From: Pseudomonadales bacterium
GTDB lineage: Bacteria; Pseudomonadota; Gammaproteobacteria; Pseudomonadales; Azotimanducaceae
Direction: 5' to 3'
Length of the DNA: 6,606 nucleotides
Assembly (NCBI GenBank): GCA_007128525.1
Contig: SKXG01000175.1
Coordinates: 1-6,606, forward strand
The translations under genes were made by a program, and so were the position numbers. Below are positions 1-6,442 of this stretch, piece after piece. The first letter of the stretch is position 1. Every line of letters begins with the position of its first letter. Below the pieces are notes generated by a model. That model ran no database searches. It worked only from the letters and a program-made list of their open reading frames with translations, and was not told the origin of the DNA.

Positions 1-566
1 ATCTGGTCTCATTTACTCTCAAGCTGGAAAAGCCCACACTTTTCAAGTGGGGCGCGATAGTGATGGTAATGCTGGGCATTGTACTGCTTACCGGTTTTTA
101 CAGGATTGGGGCGCGTGATGTCACGCTGATCGCTACTGGTGCCGGACTGCTGTCTGGCCTGTCTTATGCGTTATTCATCTTCGGTTTCAAATATGCGGCA
201 CCGCACGGTAGCCCACAGGCGATTTTGGTCGTGGCATTCACCATACTCATCGCCTTGCTTTTCTGGCTTGGTGACTCTGAGCAGACTATGGCGGTGCTGA
301 CAACACCGAGTTGGCCGTTGTTTGTAGTGCTGGGTGTGCTTGGGGCCGGATTGTCGTTTATTTTGTACATCGTGGGCCTAAAGGATACCGCGCCTGCTGT
401 TGCGTCCATTGTGGCGATGATCGAGCCGGTCACCGCGTCGCTGTTTGGTCTTGTAATCTTAGGCGAAGGTCTTGCCGCACTACAGATTCTTGGTATGGGG
501 CTGATTCTGATCACGGTTACAGTGCTGAGCGTACAATCGAGCACCAGGATCGATCACGATCACTAA
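1..566 (+). CDS. EamA/DMT-family transporter, C-terminal part (5' truncated)
   Basis: The reading frame is open from base 3 to a TAA at 564-566, giving 187 residues with no start in the window. The GTG/ATG cluster at 60-71 lies inside the protein and is not a real start. About six hydrophobic segments are visible. The first (about 51-105) follows the basic loop LEKPTLFKW and looks like TM5 of a ten-TM EamA protein. The other five make up the second EamA repeat. The signature near 395-465 (APAVASIVAMIEPVTASLFG followed by VILGEGL) is the typical proline- and glutamate-containing end of an EamA repeat. The family acts in the inner membrane as exporters or exchangers of small metabolites such as amino acids. 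The substrate cannot be told from sequence. The protein ends in a short polar tail (STRIDHDH). The family call is secure; the transport role is inferred from it. Confidence 0.9.
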   Translation, partial: LVSFTLKLEKPTLFKWGAIVMVMLGIVLLTGFYRIGARDVTLIATGAGLLSGLSYALFIFGFKYAAPHGSPQAILVVAFTILIALLFWLGDSEQTMAVLTTPSWPLFVVLGVLGAGLSFILYIVGLKDTAPAVASIVAMIEPVTASLFGLVILGEGLAALQILGMGLILITVTVLSVQSSTRIDHDH

Positions 567-588
567 GCAAGTGGATATTGAGTGATCG
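557..588 (+). terminator. Possible hairpin at end of transporter gene
   Basis: CGATCACT (557-564) and AGTGATCG (581-588) are a perfect 8-bp inverted repeat with a 16-nt loop. The left arm reaches into the transporter stop codon. No T-run follows (the next bases are CAAGGGG), so this is not a canonical Rho-independent terminator. It could be a 3'-end-stabilising hairpin or chance. Confidence 0.25.
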
Positions 589-685
589 CAAGGGGAGGGC
601 GTGTGGAGTATGAATGCTGCTTCCGGTAGCTTTGGCGCTGGACGCTCTTTGACGGACACTGACAACACGAGGACCTGCACAGATC

Positions 686-690
686 AGGAG
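686..690 (+). promoter_or_regulatory. Ribosome binding site of the methyltransferase
   Basis: AGGAG five bases before the ATG at 696. It supports this start over the overlapping frame that opens at 601. Confidence 0.75.
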
Positions 691-695
691 CATCC

Positions 696-1469
696 ATGGT
701 CGAACTTAGCCCACGTTTCTGGGAGATCTTTTTCGAAGTATTCGACGAACTGCCTCGACAGGGTCCCGGCAATCGCACCAGTGCAGCCAGGGCGCTTGAG
801 CTTTGCGCCGATCTCCATGAAGCACCCGCAATACTGGATGTCGGCTGCGGCGTCGGCGCACAAACCCTTCACCTGGCTGAGCTGACGATGGGTTCGATCA
901 TCGCTTTTGACAAACATACGCCTAGCATCCGGCGGCTGCAGGCGACGATTGCCGAACGCGGGCTGTCACAACGAATCAAGGCAGTCGTTGGGGACATGGC
1001 TGCTCCCGAGCAGCCACTCGGCAGTTTTGACCTGATCTGGTCCGAGGGGGCTTTGTACAGCATTGGGCTCCGCAAGGCGTTGGAGGTTTACCATGGCTTG
1101 CTGCGATCAGATGGTTACCTGGCGTTCACCGATGCCGTATGGCGCAAAGCTGACCCGCCTGCCGCCGTAAGAGCCAGTTTCGATCTGGATTACCCGACTA
1201 TGGGAACCGTTGAAGACGTTTTGAAAGCGCTCAGCGACTGTGGATTCGAGCTGGTCGGTCATTTCACGTTACCCGATGAGGCTTGGTGGGAGGACTTCTA
1301 TACACCGATGGAGGCTCATATTGCCAATTTGCGCGTCAAGTATGCCAACGATGCCGAGGCCATGGTGATACTCGATCAACTCGCTGAAGAGCCCGAGATG
1401 CATCGACGGTATGCCGACTATTACGCTTATGAGTTCTTCGTGTCCAGGCCTATTCGATCAGAATCCTGA
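696..1469 (+). CDS. Class I SAM-dependent methyltransferase
   Basis: A 257-residue Rossmann-fold methyltransferase, presumably cytosolic. The start at 696 is set by AGGAG at 686-690, five bases upstream. Motif I (SAM-binding glycine loop) is ILDVGCGVGAQTLHL at residues 46-60. The acidic end of strand 2 is D72 in IIAFDKH, and D100 in VVGDM is the usual adenine-contact position. The post-motif segment FDLIWSEGALYSIG lies at 111-124, and LLRSDGYLAFTDAVW at 135-149. A long C-terminal tail (about 190-250) is rich in aromatics and acids, with EAWWEDFYTPMEAHI and RRYADYYAYEFFVS. From memory, the WSEGALYSIG segment and this tail resemble a UbiE-like group known mainly from structural genomics, with no assigned substrate. 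The acceptor is therefore unknown. It lies 129 bp after the transporter on the same strand, so it may or may not be cotranscribed. Its last 20 bases overlap the convergent lipoprotein gene. Confidence 0.9.
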   Translation: MVELSPRFWEIFFEVFDELPRQGPGNRTSAARALELCADLHEAPAILDVGCGVGAQTLHLAELTMGSIIAFDKHTPSIRRLQATIAERGLSQRIKAVVGDMAAPEQPLGSFDLIWSEGALYSIGLRKALEVYHGLLRSDGYLAFTDAVWRKADPPAAVRASFDLDYPTMGTVEDVLKALSDCGFELVGHFTLPDEAWWEDFYTPMEAHIANLRVKYANDAEAMVILDQLAEEPEMHRRYADYYAYEFFVSRPIRSES

Positions 1470-2820
1470 TGCTCTGACTGGCGTCGAGCACCTCTACGTC
1501 GGCATTATCAAACGTCAGCGTAATTCCGGGCGCGGTCAATGTCAGGCTGCCGTTGTCGTCATCAAAGGTGGGTTTTGACAACCCGGCAATCTCTACAGTA
1601 CGCACGCCATCGAACAAGGGATGCTCGCCTGCGCCAATCGTGAGCGCTTGCAGGTCGCCGCGGTTCTCGGCCTGCATGTTCAGGCTGCCGAACCGGTTTT
1701 CCAATGCAAGCATGTGCACGTGCAGAATACCGGACGGTAAGCGATGGACATTCATGGGATCGAACCGGCGCAGCATCAAAGGCTCCTGAACCTGCAGCTC
1801 TATCCGCCATCCGGCCATCTCAAGGAAGTCCCGGAATTTCTGATCACGTGTTGCGCGCAGTGACTCGACATCCTGTATGGCGGCCGCACGCTGAGCAGAC
1901 TGCTGCGCTTCACTGAACATGCAGTCTGCTTCATCGATCTCCCCAATCGCGGATGCCAGCATCGTGTCTGGATACTGACTGTCGTCCGCACTCAGGGACT
2001 CACGCCAGTCGGGCTCAAAGAGGTCCAGCAGGAATCCCATGGTGGCACCGGCATATGCACTGCGCAGCCGTACGGCATCCGCATCCAGTGTATCGTCCCC
2101 GATGGACGGCATCCGGTCGCCTAGGGCGTGATATTCGACATAGTAAGCCAGACCCTCCAGGCGTTCCTGCTCGCGCTCGTAGTCGCTAAATGGCGCATCC
2201 ATTGCCGCAAACCGGGAAGCTCGTAGCGCCAGGGCCTGGGCGGTCCAGCAGGCGGCCTGTTCAGCATCGGCCTTAAGCGCCCGATCGAGCGCCTTGGACT
2301 CCAGCCGTCGCAGCGCCAACAGCTCGGGATCGTCATCGGGATACAGGAAAAAGGTGGCCTCATTGGCCTGCCAGTCAGAGTGGTGGTTGAACTGATAAAC
2401 GTGGAAGGCTTCATGCAATGCGGTCGCAACCAACTGGCGCATTGGCACGTCCCCAAACTCGCCGTGGGCCAACAAGGTTGCGGTCATGGTCTCACCCATG
2501 GGCATGACAGTGTTGGCAATCATCTGAGGATGGCGGCCTTCATAGCGATGTGCGCGGGTGTCGTTAACCTCGGTCTCTACAAACCCCTCTGGCGGTGATG
2601 GATGACGAAACAGCCAGGTGTCGGATCCGGCGTAGATGGCCAGCGGTGCGGCCAGCGGATCAAAACCGGGCCACAGGCTTTCTTCTTCTGTCGCGTTACG
2701 AAAGGCCTGATCGATGGCCACAGCGGTGACTTCCTGGCCACCGGTTTCGGCTGATTCCCCAGGGGCCTCGCATGCTGCGAGGACAATCAGTGCGAGCATT
2801 GCCGTTATAAGCGGCGTCAT
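1450..2820 (-). CDS. Lipoprotein with putative HExxH zinc-metallopeptidase domain
   Basis: A 456-residue protein. The N-terminus MTPLITAMLALIVLAAC is a lipoprotein signal peptide with lipobox LAAC and the lipidated cysteine at C17. E18 follows, so outer-membrane sorting is likely, because no Asp sits at +2. A GGAG (2828-2831) seven bases upstream supports the start. The helix LVATALHEAFHVYQ holds HEAFH at residues 136-140, a zinc-binding HExxH motif. About 80 residues on, LEGLAYYVEYHAL (221-233) has the EGxAxYxE look of the helix that supplies the third zinc ligand in gluzincins, with E222 the best candidate. Residues 40-340 are mostly helical. Residues 340-456 (VQEPLMLRRF to SIRILIE) look like a beta-rich C-terminal domain with alternating hydrophobics. 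I do not recognise a named family. The signal peptide is clear; zinc-peptidase activity is inferred from the motifs. The gene stands alone and is convergent with the methyltransferase. Confidence 0.85.
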   Translation of the reverse strand: MTPLITAMLALIVLAACEAPGESAETGGQEVTAVAIDQAFRNATEEESLWPGFDPLAAPLAIYAGSDTWLFRHPSPPEGFVETEVNDTRAHRYEGRHPQMIANTVMPMGETMTATLLAHGEFGDVPMRQLVATALHEAFHVYQFNHHSDWQANEATFFLYPDDDPELLALRRLESKALDRALKADAEQAACWTAQALALRASRFAAMDAPFSDYEREQERLEGLAYYVEYHALGDRMPSIGDDTLDADAVRLRSAYAGATMGFLLDLFEPDWRESLSADDSQYPDTMLASAIGEIDEADCMFSEAQQSAQRAAAIQDVESLRATRDQKFRDFLEMAGWRIELQVQEPLMLRRFDPMNVHRLPSGILHVHMLALENRFGSLNMQAENRGDLQALTIGAGEHPLFDGVRTVEIAGLSKPTFDDDNGSLTLTAPGITLTFDNADVEVLDASQSIRILIE

Positions 2821-2847
2821 GGCTCGACTCCGGCATGAAGTGACATA

Positions 2848-2876
2848 ACCTTAGCTGTCGTGTGCCACGCGTTCAA
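2848..2876 (-). promoter_or_regulatory. Weak candidate sigma-70 promoter for the lipoprotein gene
   Basis: On the minus strand TTGAAC (2871-2876) and TAAGGT (2848-2853) are 17 bases apart, roughly 28 bases before the start codon. They match the consensus hexamers at 4/6 and 3/6 positions, so the call rests mainly on spacing and position. Confidence 0.25.
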
Positions 2877-3224
2877 GAGGGCTCTATGTTCCTTACACGT
2901 CAGTGATCTTTCCTGTCTCGCTTTCCTCCTCATCGACGAAGATGCGAATGACGCCATAATGCCGTTCTATCCTGCGTACATTCGGGCCAGTAGCTGCAAA
3001 TATAAACAAGGAATGTCGTTGGTAGGTACCGTCGCATCGCAGAAGGCTCTGTTAAGGCGTCACCAGACAGTGGGTGCTCTGCGCCCCGTAAGGCCTTTCG
3101 TGTATTTGAGGACGTGTGGTGCAACTGCGTCAATTTTGGAAAGATCCCGGACAGTGAGAGTATGTTTTATTGGCTGGAGAAATTATTACTCAGTCCAGAT
3201 TTCTGTGTTCAATGCGGAGGTCAA
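2877..3224. other. Intergenic region with no convincing gene
   Basis: Open frames cross this stretch (for example 2860-3231 on + and 2930-3133 on -). Their translations are rich in Cys, Arg and Ser with no domain pattern, and no Shine-Dalgarno sequence precedes their starts. A small imperfect hairpin, GGCG-t-CACC paired with GGTG-ctctg-CGCC, lies near 3056-3085. The promoter of the downstream small gene should be in the right half. TTGGAA (3136-3141) and TATGTT (3161-3166) are visible but 19 bases apart, which is longer than ideal. Confidence 0.5.
3216..3220 (+). promoter_or_regulatory. Strong ribosome binding site of the small protein gene
   Basis: GGAGG four bases before the ATG at 3225. 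It makes 3225 the likely start rather than the in-frame upstream starts at 3114 or 3162, which lack a comparable site. Confidence 0.7.
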
Positions 3225-3494
3225 ATGCTGACACGAGATCAAGCTGAAGCTGCTTCGGAAGCCATTCTTGAGCCCAAGCGAGAGGAGTTGGCCAAGGAGC
3301 GGGAAAGGAGGCGGCAGGTAGCATTGCGTGTGCGGGCTCAACGGCGAAGTATTGGCTCAGCCTCAGGCGCCCTTGAATCTGGCAATGCGTTATTCACCAG
3401 CCAACGAAAAGATCGAGACTTGTGGTGCACGATTGAATTTGGTCCGCTAAGTGAGGCCGGAAGGCTTTTCCCAGCAAAGGAACTCGAGCTATGA
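3225..3494 (+). CDS. Small charged protein, unknown function, coupled to acetyltransferase
   Basis: An 89-residue protein I do not recognise. The N-terminal half (MLTRDQAEAASEAILEPKRE through about residue 42) is dense in Arg, Lys, Glu and Ala with few hydrophobics and no Gly or Pro except P17. It is predicted by eye to be one long amphipathic, possibly coiled-coil, helix with a basic stretch of RERRR and RVRAQRR. The second half is mixed and holds the only cysteine (C68, in DLWCTI). There is no signal peptide, transmembrane segment or zinc-finger pattern. The strong GGAGG and the 4-bp ATGA overlap with the next gene argue that it is translated and couples expression of the acetyltransferase. 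It could be a partner or regulator, or simply a leader cistron. Function is unknown. Confidence 0.6.
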   Translation: MLTRDQAEAASEAILEPKREELAKERERRRQVALRVRAQRRSIGSASGALESGNALFTSQRKDRDLWCTIEFGPLSEAGRLFPAKELEL

Positions 3495-4303
3495 GTGAGC
3501 TGGATGCAGTCGAATCTACCAAGGATGGCCCCAACACGCTGACATCACTGATCGGCGCCTTTGGCCAACTCGGCCTGAAACCGGGCATGACCGTCGTCGT
3601 GCACGCTTCCATGGGGTCAATCGGATGGGTATGTGGCGGCGCACCGTCAGTTATTCTGGCACTGGAGTCTGTGCTGACAGAGTCAGGGACGCTTGTCATG
3701 CCGACCCACTCCTCGGATCTCTCGGATCCGGCCAGGTGGCAGGACCCGCCAGTGCCTCGTTCCTGGTGGGATACCATCCGGGAAGAGATGCCCGCCTTTG
3801 ACGCCCACCTCACACCGACACGAAGAATGGGCGTTATCGCGGAGACTTTTCGAAAACAGCACGGTGTTGAGCGTAGCAGGCATCCGCAGGTCTCTTTCGC
3901 GGCATGGGGCAAACACAAGGCGTTCGTGACGCAGGATTCAAGCTATGGTTTTGCGCTCGGTGAGCAAAGCCCGTTGGCGAGAGTCTATGAGCTGGACGGC
4001 CATGTGCTTCTGATTGGCACGGAGCATTCGACGAATACCTCTTTGCACCTGGCTGAGTACAGAGCGGACTTTCCTGACAAGAAAATGACCCAGAATGCTT
4101 TCCCGGTTATCGATCAGGCTGACAAAGTTTGGAAGGCGCATGACGACATCGAATACTTTACCGATGACTTCAACGAGATTGGCAAGCACTTTGAAGCGGC
4201 ACATAAGGTAAGTAGTGGCCAAGTTGGCAATGCAGCATGCCGGCTCATGTCACAGCGAAGCCTTGTAGACTTTGCTGAAGGCTGGATGACAGCCAATCGG
4301 TGA
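3491..4303 (+). CDS. AAC(3)-type aminoglycoside N-acetyltransferase homologue
   Basis: A 270-residue protein that is full length for the Antibiotic_NAT / aminoglycoside 3-N-acetyltransferase family (also typified by YokD). Members use acetyl-CoA to acetylate an amine, classically N3 of the 2-deoxystreptamine ring, in the cytosol. Family landmarks run in order: VVVHASMGSIGWVCGG (35-50), ALESVLTESGTLVMPTHS (57-74), PTRRMGVIAETFRK (109-122), RSRHPQVSFAAWG (128-140), and LLIGTEHSTNTSLHLAEY (173-190). In characterised members the His of the last block (here H186) and nearby residues line the active site. All expected blocks are present, so the enzyme is probably active. Many chromosomal homologues do not confer resistance, and the natural substrate here is unknown. 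The start codon overlaps the stop of the small gene upstream and lacks its own strong Shine-Dalgarno sequence, which fits translational coupling. No integron, transposon or other resistance gene is nearby. Confidence 0.9.
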   Translation: MSELDAVESTKDGPNTLTSLIGAFGQLGLKPGMTVVVHASMGSIGWVCGGAPSVILALESVLTESGTLVMPTHSSDLSDPARWQDPPVPRSWWDTIREEMPAFDAHLTPTRRMGVIAETFRKQHGVERSRHPQVSFAAWGKHKAFVTQDSSYGFALGEQSPLARVYELDGHVLLIGTEHSTNTSLHLAEYRADFPDKKMTQNAFPVIDQADKVWKAHDDIEYFTDDFNEIGKHFEAAHKVSSGQVGNAACRLMSQRSLVDFAEGWMTANR

Positions 4304-4353
4304 TTACTGGCCACCTTTAGGATCTCGCCTGGCTCAGGTGGCACTGATTACTA
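4301..4353. terminator. Possible shared transcription end between convergent genes
   Basis: The 47 bp between two convergent genes hold the inverted repeat GCCACCT (4310-4316) / AGGTGGC (4336-4342) with a 19-nt loop. TGATTACT is repeated directly on both sides (4301-4308 and 4345-4352). The first copy supplies the TGA stop of the acetyltransferase and the second overlaps the stop of the chemoreceptor. No T-run is present on either strand, so an intrinsic terminator is only a weak call. Confidence 0.3.
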
Positions 4354-5985
4354 GGCCGCGCGTGTGGTCAATGCCTGCTGTCGAACTTTCTCGCGCGAGA
4401 CCTGAACGGACTGGAACAGTTCCTGGGTCTCCCGCTCAGAAAGTTTAAACACCGAGACCGCTTCCGACAGTCGCTGGGCCTGGTCCTGGAGCTGGCTTGA
4501 TGATGAACTGTGTTCCGCCACCATGCTGGCATTGGTCTCGGTGACCTGCTCGAGTTTCATGACGCCTTCGTTGATCTGATTGATGTCAGCCGACTGACCA
4601 TTGGCACGGTCAGCAATGCTGCGAACGAGTGCCGTCACCTGGCTCACCTGGGATTCGAGCTCTCTGATGTTGCCGCTGGCTTTGTTCACCAGGTCGGCAC
4701 CACCGTCTACTTTCTTGACGCTCTCCAGAATCAGGTTGCGAATCTCCTGGGCCGACTGTGCACTGCGTTGCGACAGGCTGCGCACCTCCGCGGCGACCAC
4801 GCCGAATCCGCGGCCGTGCTCGCCGGCCCGGGCCGCTTCCACAGCAGCATTCAGCGCCAGAATATTGGTCTGGAACGCGATGCTGTCGATTACGCCAATG
4901 ATGTCGGAGATCTTCTTGCTCGACTCGGTAATGGCCTGCATGGTGGTTTCCACTTCGCTGATCACGCGGCCGCCATTGGCGGCTGCTTCGGACGCAGCAC
5001 TGGCAAAGGTGCTGGCTTCCTGGCTGGCGCTGGCGGTTTCTTCAGCTGCAGACGTTACCTGTTCGATTAGCGATGCCGTGCGCTGAAGCGCACTGGTCTG
5101 ATGTTCGGTGCGCTCCGACAGGTCCTGGGTGCCGCTGGTTATATTGCCGGTGGCCAGGTGCATCAGCTCTACGCCTTCGCGCACATCCACTACGGTAGCG
5201 CGCATGTTCATGGTCATCTGGCTGAGTGCCCGAATCAGGCCGCCAATCTCGTCGCTGCGCGGATTGATGATCTGTCGGCTCAGGTCACCTGCTGCCACGC
5301 CATTGGCGAAGTTCATGGCTTCACGCAGTGGTTTGACCACGCGGTTCGACAGCACTGCGCCGAGTACGCCGGTGGCGCCGACAAAGCTCAACACTGACAA
5401 CCAGAATGCTGCACCGTAGCTGCTCGTGACGGCTGTCAGAGACCCCAGCGCGAGCAGGTTCAGGACGCCCATGCCACCCCAGACAAGGTTGTTCAGACCG
5501 AAGCGGGATAGCCTCACCCGAGCCTTGCCCAGCAGATTCATCCGGATGGGCTCGCCGTTCCACAGCTGCAACCGTCCCTGCGGTTGTTTCAGCATCTCCT
5601 CGTACAGCGGTTTCAAACGGCTGATCTCAGCCTGCTCCGGCTTGCTGTGCACGAGCAGGGCACCCGCGTATTCGCCATCTGAGTACAGCGGCGAGATGTT
5701 CAGCCGCAGCCAGTAGTAGTCACCGTTCTTGCGCTTGTTTTTGATCAGGCCGGTCCAGGGTTTCTTGGCGATGATGTTATTGACCATGTCGACCGAGACC
5801 TGCAGCGGCGTGTCCTTGTGCAGCATCTTGGTGGTCTGCGTGCCTTTCAGCTCGTCCCAGGTGTAGCCGCTGGCCTCCAGGTAGGCTGGATTGGCGTAGA
5901 TGAAGTTGCTGGCTTTGTCCGACACAAGCACCAGAAAATCGTCTTTGCCGATCTGGTACTCGCGTCCGCTGTCATCACTGGCCAT
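4351..5985 (-). CDS. Aer-like PAS-HAMP methyl-accepting chemotaxis receptor
   Basis: A 544-residue chemoreceptor of the aerotaxis (Aer) type. An N-terminal cytoplasmic PAS domain (about 10-115) contains FIYANPAYLEASGYTWDEL and the Aer hallmark KPWTGLIKNKRKNGDYYW (75-92). Two membrane spans follow (about 166-186 and 191-212), joined by a very short loop, so there is no periplasmic sensor domain. HAMP is at about 213-265. The signalling domain is a long coiled coil whose conserved tip reads IAFQTNILALNAAVEAARAG (369-388), then EHGRGFGVVAAEVRSLSQRS. This tip contacts CheA and CheW. Glu/Gln-rich stretches such as SLIEQVTSAAEETASASQEA (305-324) are likely adaptation sites. The C-terminus ends in TTRAA with no CheR-tethering pentapeptide. 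Family knowledge says such proteins sense redox or energy state through PAS-bound FAD. Here the arginine that Aer uses near FAD is replaced by L55, while the following His (H56) and Asp (D58) remain. The ATG has only a weak upstream GCGAG. No other chemotaxis gene is adjacent, as is usual for orphan receptors. Confidence 0.93.
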   Translation of the reverse strand: MASDDSGREYQIGKDDFLVLVSDKASNFIYANPAYLEASGYTWDELKGTQTTKMLHKDTPLQVSVDMVNNIIAKKPWTGLIKNKRKNGDYYWLRLNISPLYSDGEYAGALLVHSKPEQAEISRLKPLYEEMLKQPQGRLQLWNGEPIRMNLLGKARVRLSRFGLNNLVWGGMGVLNLLALGSLTAVTSSYGAAFWLSVLSFVGATGVLGAVLSNRVVKPLREAMNFANGVAAGDLSRQIINPRSDEIGGLIRALSQMTMNMRATVVDVREGVELMHLATGNITSGTQDLSERTEHQTSALQRTASLIEQVTSAAEETASASQEASTFASAASEAAANGGRVISEVETTMQAITESSKKISDIIGVIDSIAFQTNILALNAAVEAARAGEHGRGFGVVAAEVRSLSQRSAQSAQEIRNLILESVKKVDGGADLVNKASGNIRELESQVSQVTALVRSIADRANGQSADINQINEGVMKLEQVTETNASMVAEHSSSSSQLQDQAQRLSEAVSVFKLSERETQELFQSVQVSREKVRQQALTTRAA

Positions 5986-6072
5986 CGTTCGACTCGCTTA
6001 TTGACTTTACCAACGCCACGGCGGGACTGTATTGGCCGGGGCAATCGAAAGTATTCAGATCAAGTCTAGTCT

Positions 6073-6084
6073 GCTTTCGAAAGC
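6073..6084. repeat. Perfect 12-bp palindrome, possible operator
   Basis: GCTTTCGAAAGC reads the same on both strands, about 90 bp upstream of the chemoreceptor start. A further half-site, CGAAAG, lies at 6046-6051. Dyads of this size are typical of dimeric regulator sites, but no regulator is identified and chance is possible. Confidence 0.4.
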
Positions 6085-6086
6085 TT

Positions 6087-6168
6087 GCCCGCTTCAGCAC
6101 CGTGGCTTTGTGAAAAGATGTGTGGTCTGGGCCACGGTGGTGCCGTTGGCTTGCCGATTTAAGCGGGC
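6087..6168. repeat. Nested inverted repeats, possible structured RNA or repeat element
   Basis: The outer arms GCCCGCTT (6087-6094) and AAGCGGGC (6161-6168) are perfect 8-bp complements. Inside them CACCGTGGC (6098-6106) and GCCACGGTG (6131-6139) are perfect 9-bp complements around a 24-nt loop. The two stems are separated by 3 nt on the left and 21 nt on the right, giving a coaxial hairpin with an asymmetric bulge. No T-run follows. It could be a small RNA, a REP/MITE-like repeat, or a regulatory hairpin in the 5' leader of either flanking gene. Confidence 0.45.
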
Positions 6169-6292
6169 GCTCCGCAGTTACCAGGCCAGGTCAGACGGCA
6201 AGATAACAGCGAGAGTCGCGCTCTGGAGAAGTGGTCACATACTGCCTTTGCGATGCTGTCAGAAATCTCGCTCGCATCAGTCCTTGTCCAGC

Positions 6293-6321
6293 TTGTCTGC
6301 ACTATGAGTCAAGCGTATGTT
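6293..6321 (+). promoter_or_regulatory. Candidate promoter for the globin gene
   Basis: TTGTCT (6293-6298) and TATGTT (6316-6321) are 17 bases apart and match the sigma-70 hexamers at 4/6 positions each. This would give a leader of about 115 nt before the GTG start. Weak evidence. Confidence 0.25.
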
Positions 6322-6430
6322 TGCAGCGGCACGGGTTGCTAACGACTGGGAATGTGAAGCCGGCTTTGGTGGATTGCAACGATGCTTGAACTGTGAAGGC
6401 ACTACATTGGAGCCGCCAAGCAAATGGGCA

Positions 6431-6435
6431 AGGAG
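6431..6435 (+). promoter_or_regulatory. Ribosome binding site selecting a GTG start
   Basis: AGGAG seven bases before GTG at 6443. No in-frame ATG exists nearby upstream (the ATG at 6424 is in another frame), so this site decides the start. Confidence 0.7.
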
Positions 6436-6442
6436 CACACAA

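Larger units (their letters stand above)
5986..6442. other. Divergent intergenic region, structured, no gene seen
   Basis: These 457 bp separate the leftward chemoreceptor gene from the rightward globin gene and should carry promoters for both. Open frames across it (for example 6032-6307) have no ribosome binding site or family pattern. Its left half holds the palindrome and nested inverted repeat listed separately. I could not identify a convincing sigma-70 or FliA-type (TAAAG-N15-GCCGATAA) promoter for the chemoreceptor. Confidence 0.6.

Noticed and set aside
60..71. GTG/ATG cluster as start of a 168-residue transporter
   Set aside because: The frame is open to the window edge, and the residues before it continue the EamA pattern. 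A start here would drop the first half of the protein.
601..885. A 94-codon plus-strand frame overlapping the methyltransferase
   Set aside because: It overlaps the SAM-binding motif in another frame. The translation is low in pattern, and AGGAG before 696 supports the other frame.
3050..3100. GTTAAGGCGTCACC with a nearby hairpin, suggestive of an integron attC site next to a resistance-like gene
   Set aside because: The core does not fit GTTRRRY, there is no matching complementary core at the other end, and there is no integrase or other cassette in the window.
3114..3224. N-terminal extension of the small protein to a start at 3114 or 3162
   Set aside because: The frame is open, but the extension lacks a Shine-Dalgarno sequence and reads unlike the charged helical protein that follows. 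ATG 3225 has GGAGG at ideal spacing.
2860..3231. A 123-codon open frame on the plus strand before the small gene
   Set aside because: No ribosome binding site, an irregular Cys/Arg/Ser-rich translation, and it runs over the strong GGAGG and start of the small gene in another frame.
3394..3918. A 174-codon minus-strand frame over the acetyltransferase
   Set aside because: Antisense to a clear, full-length family member; no ribosome binding site or domain.
4510..5086. Long open frames on the plus strand opposite the chemoreceptor
   Set aside because: They lie antisense to a strongly conserved MCP signalling domain, and their translations show no family features. They are codon-bias shadows.
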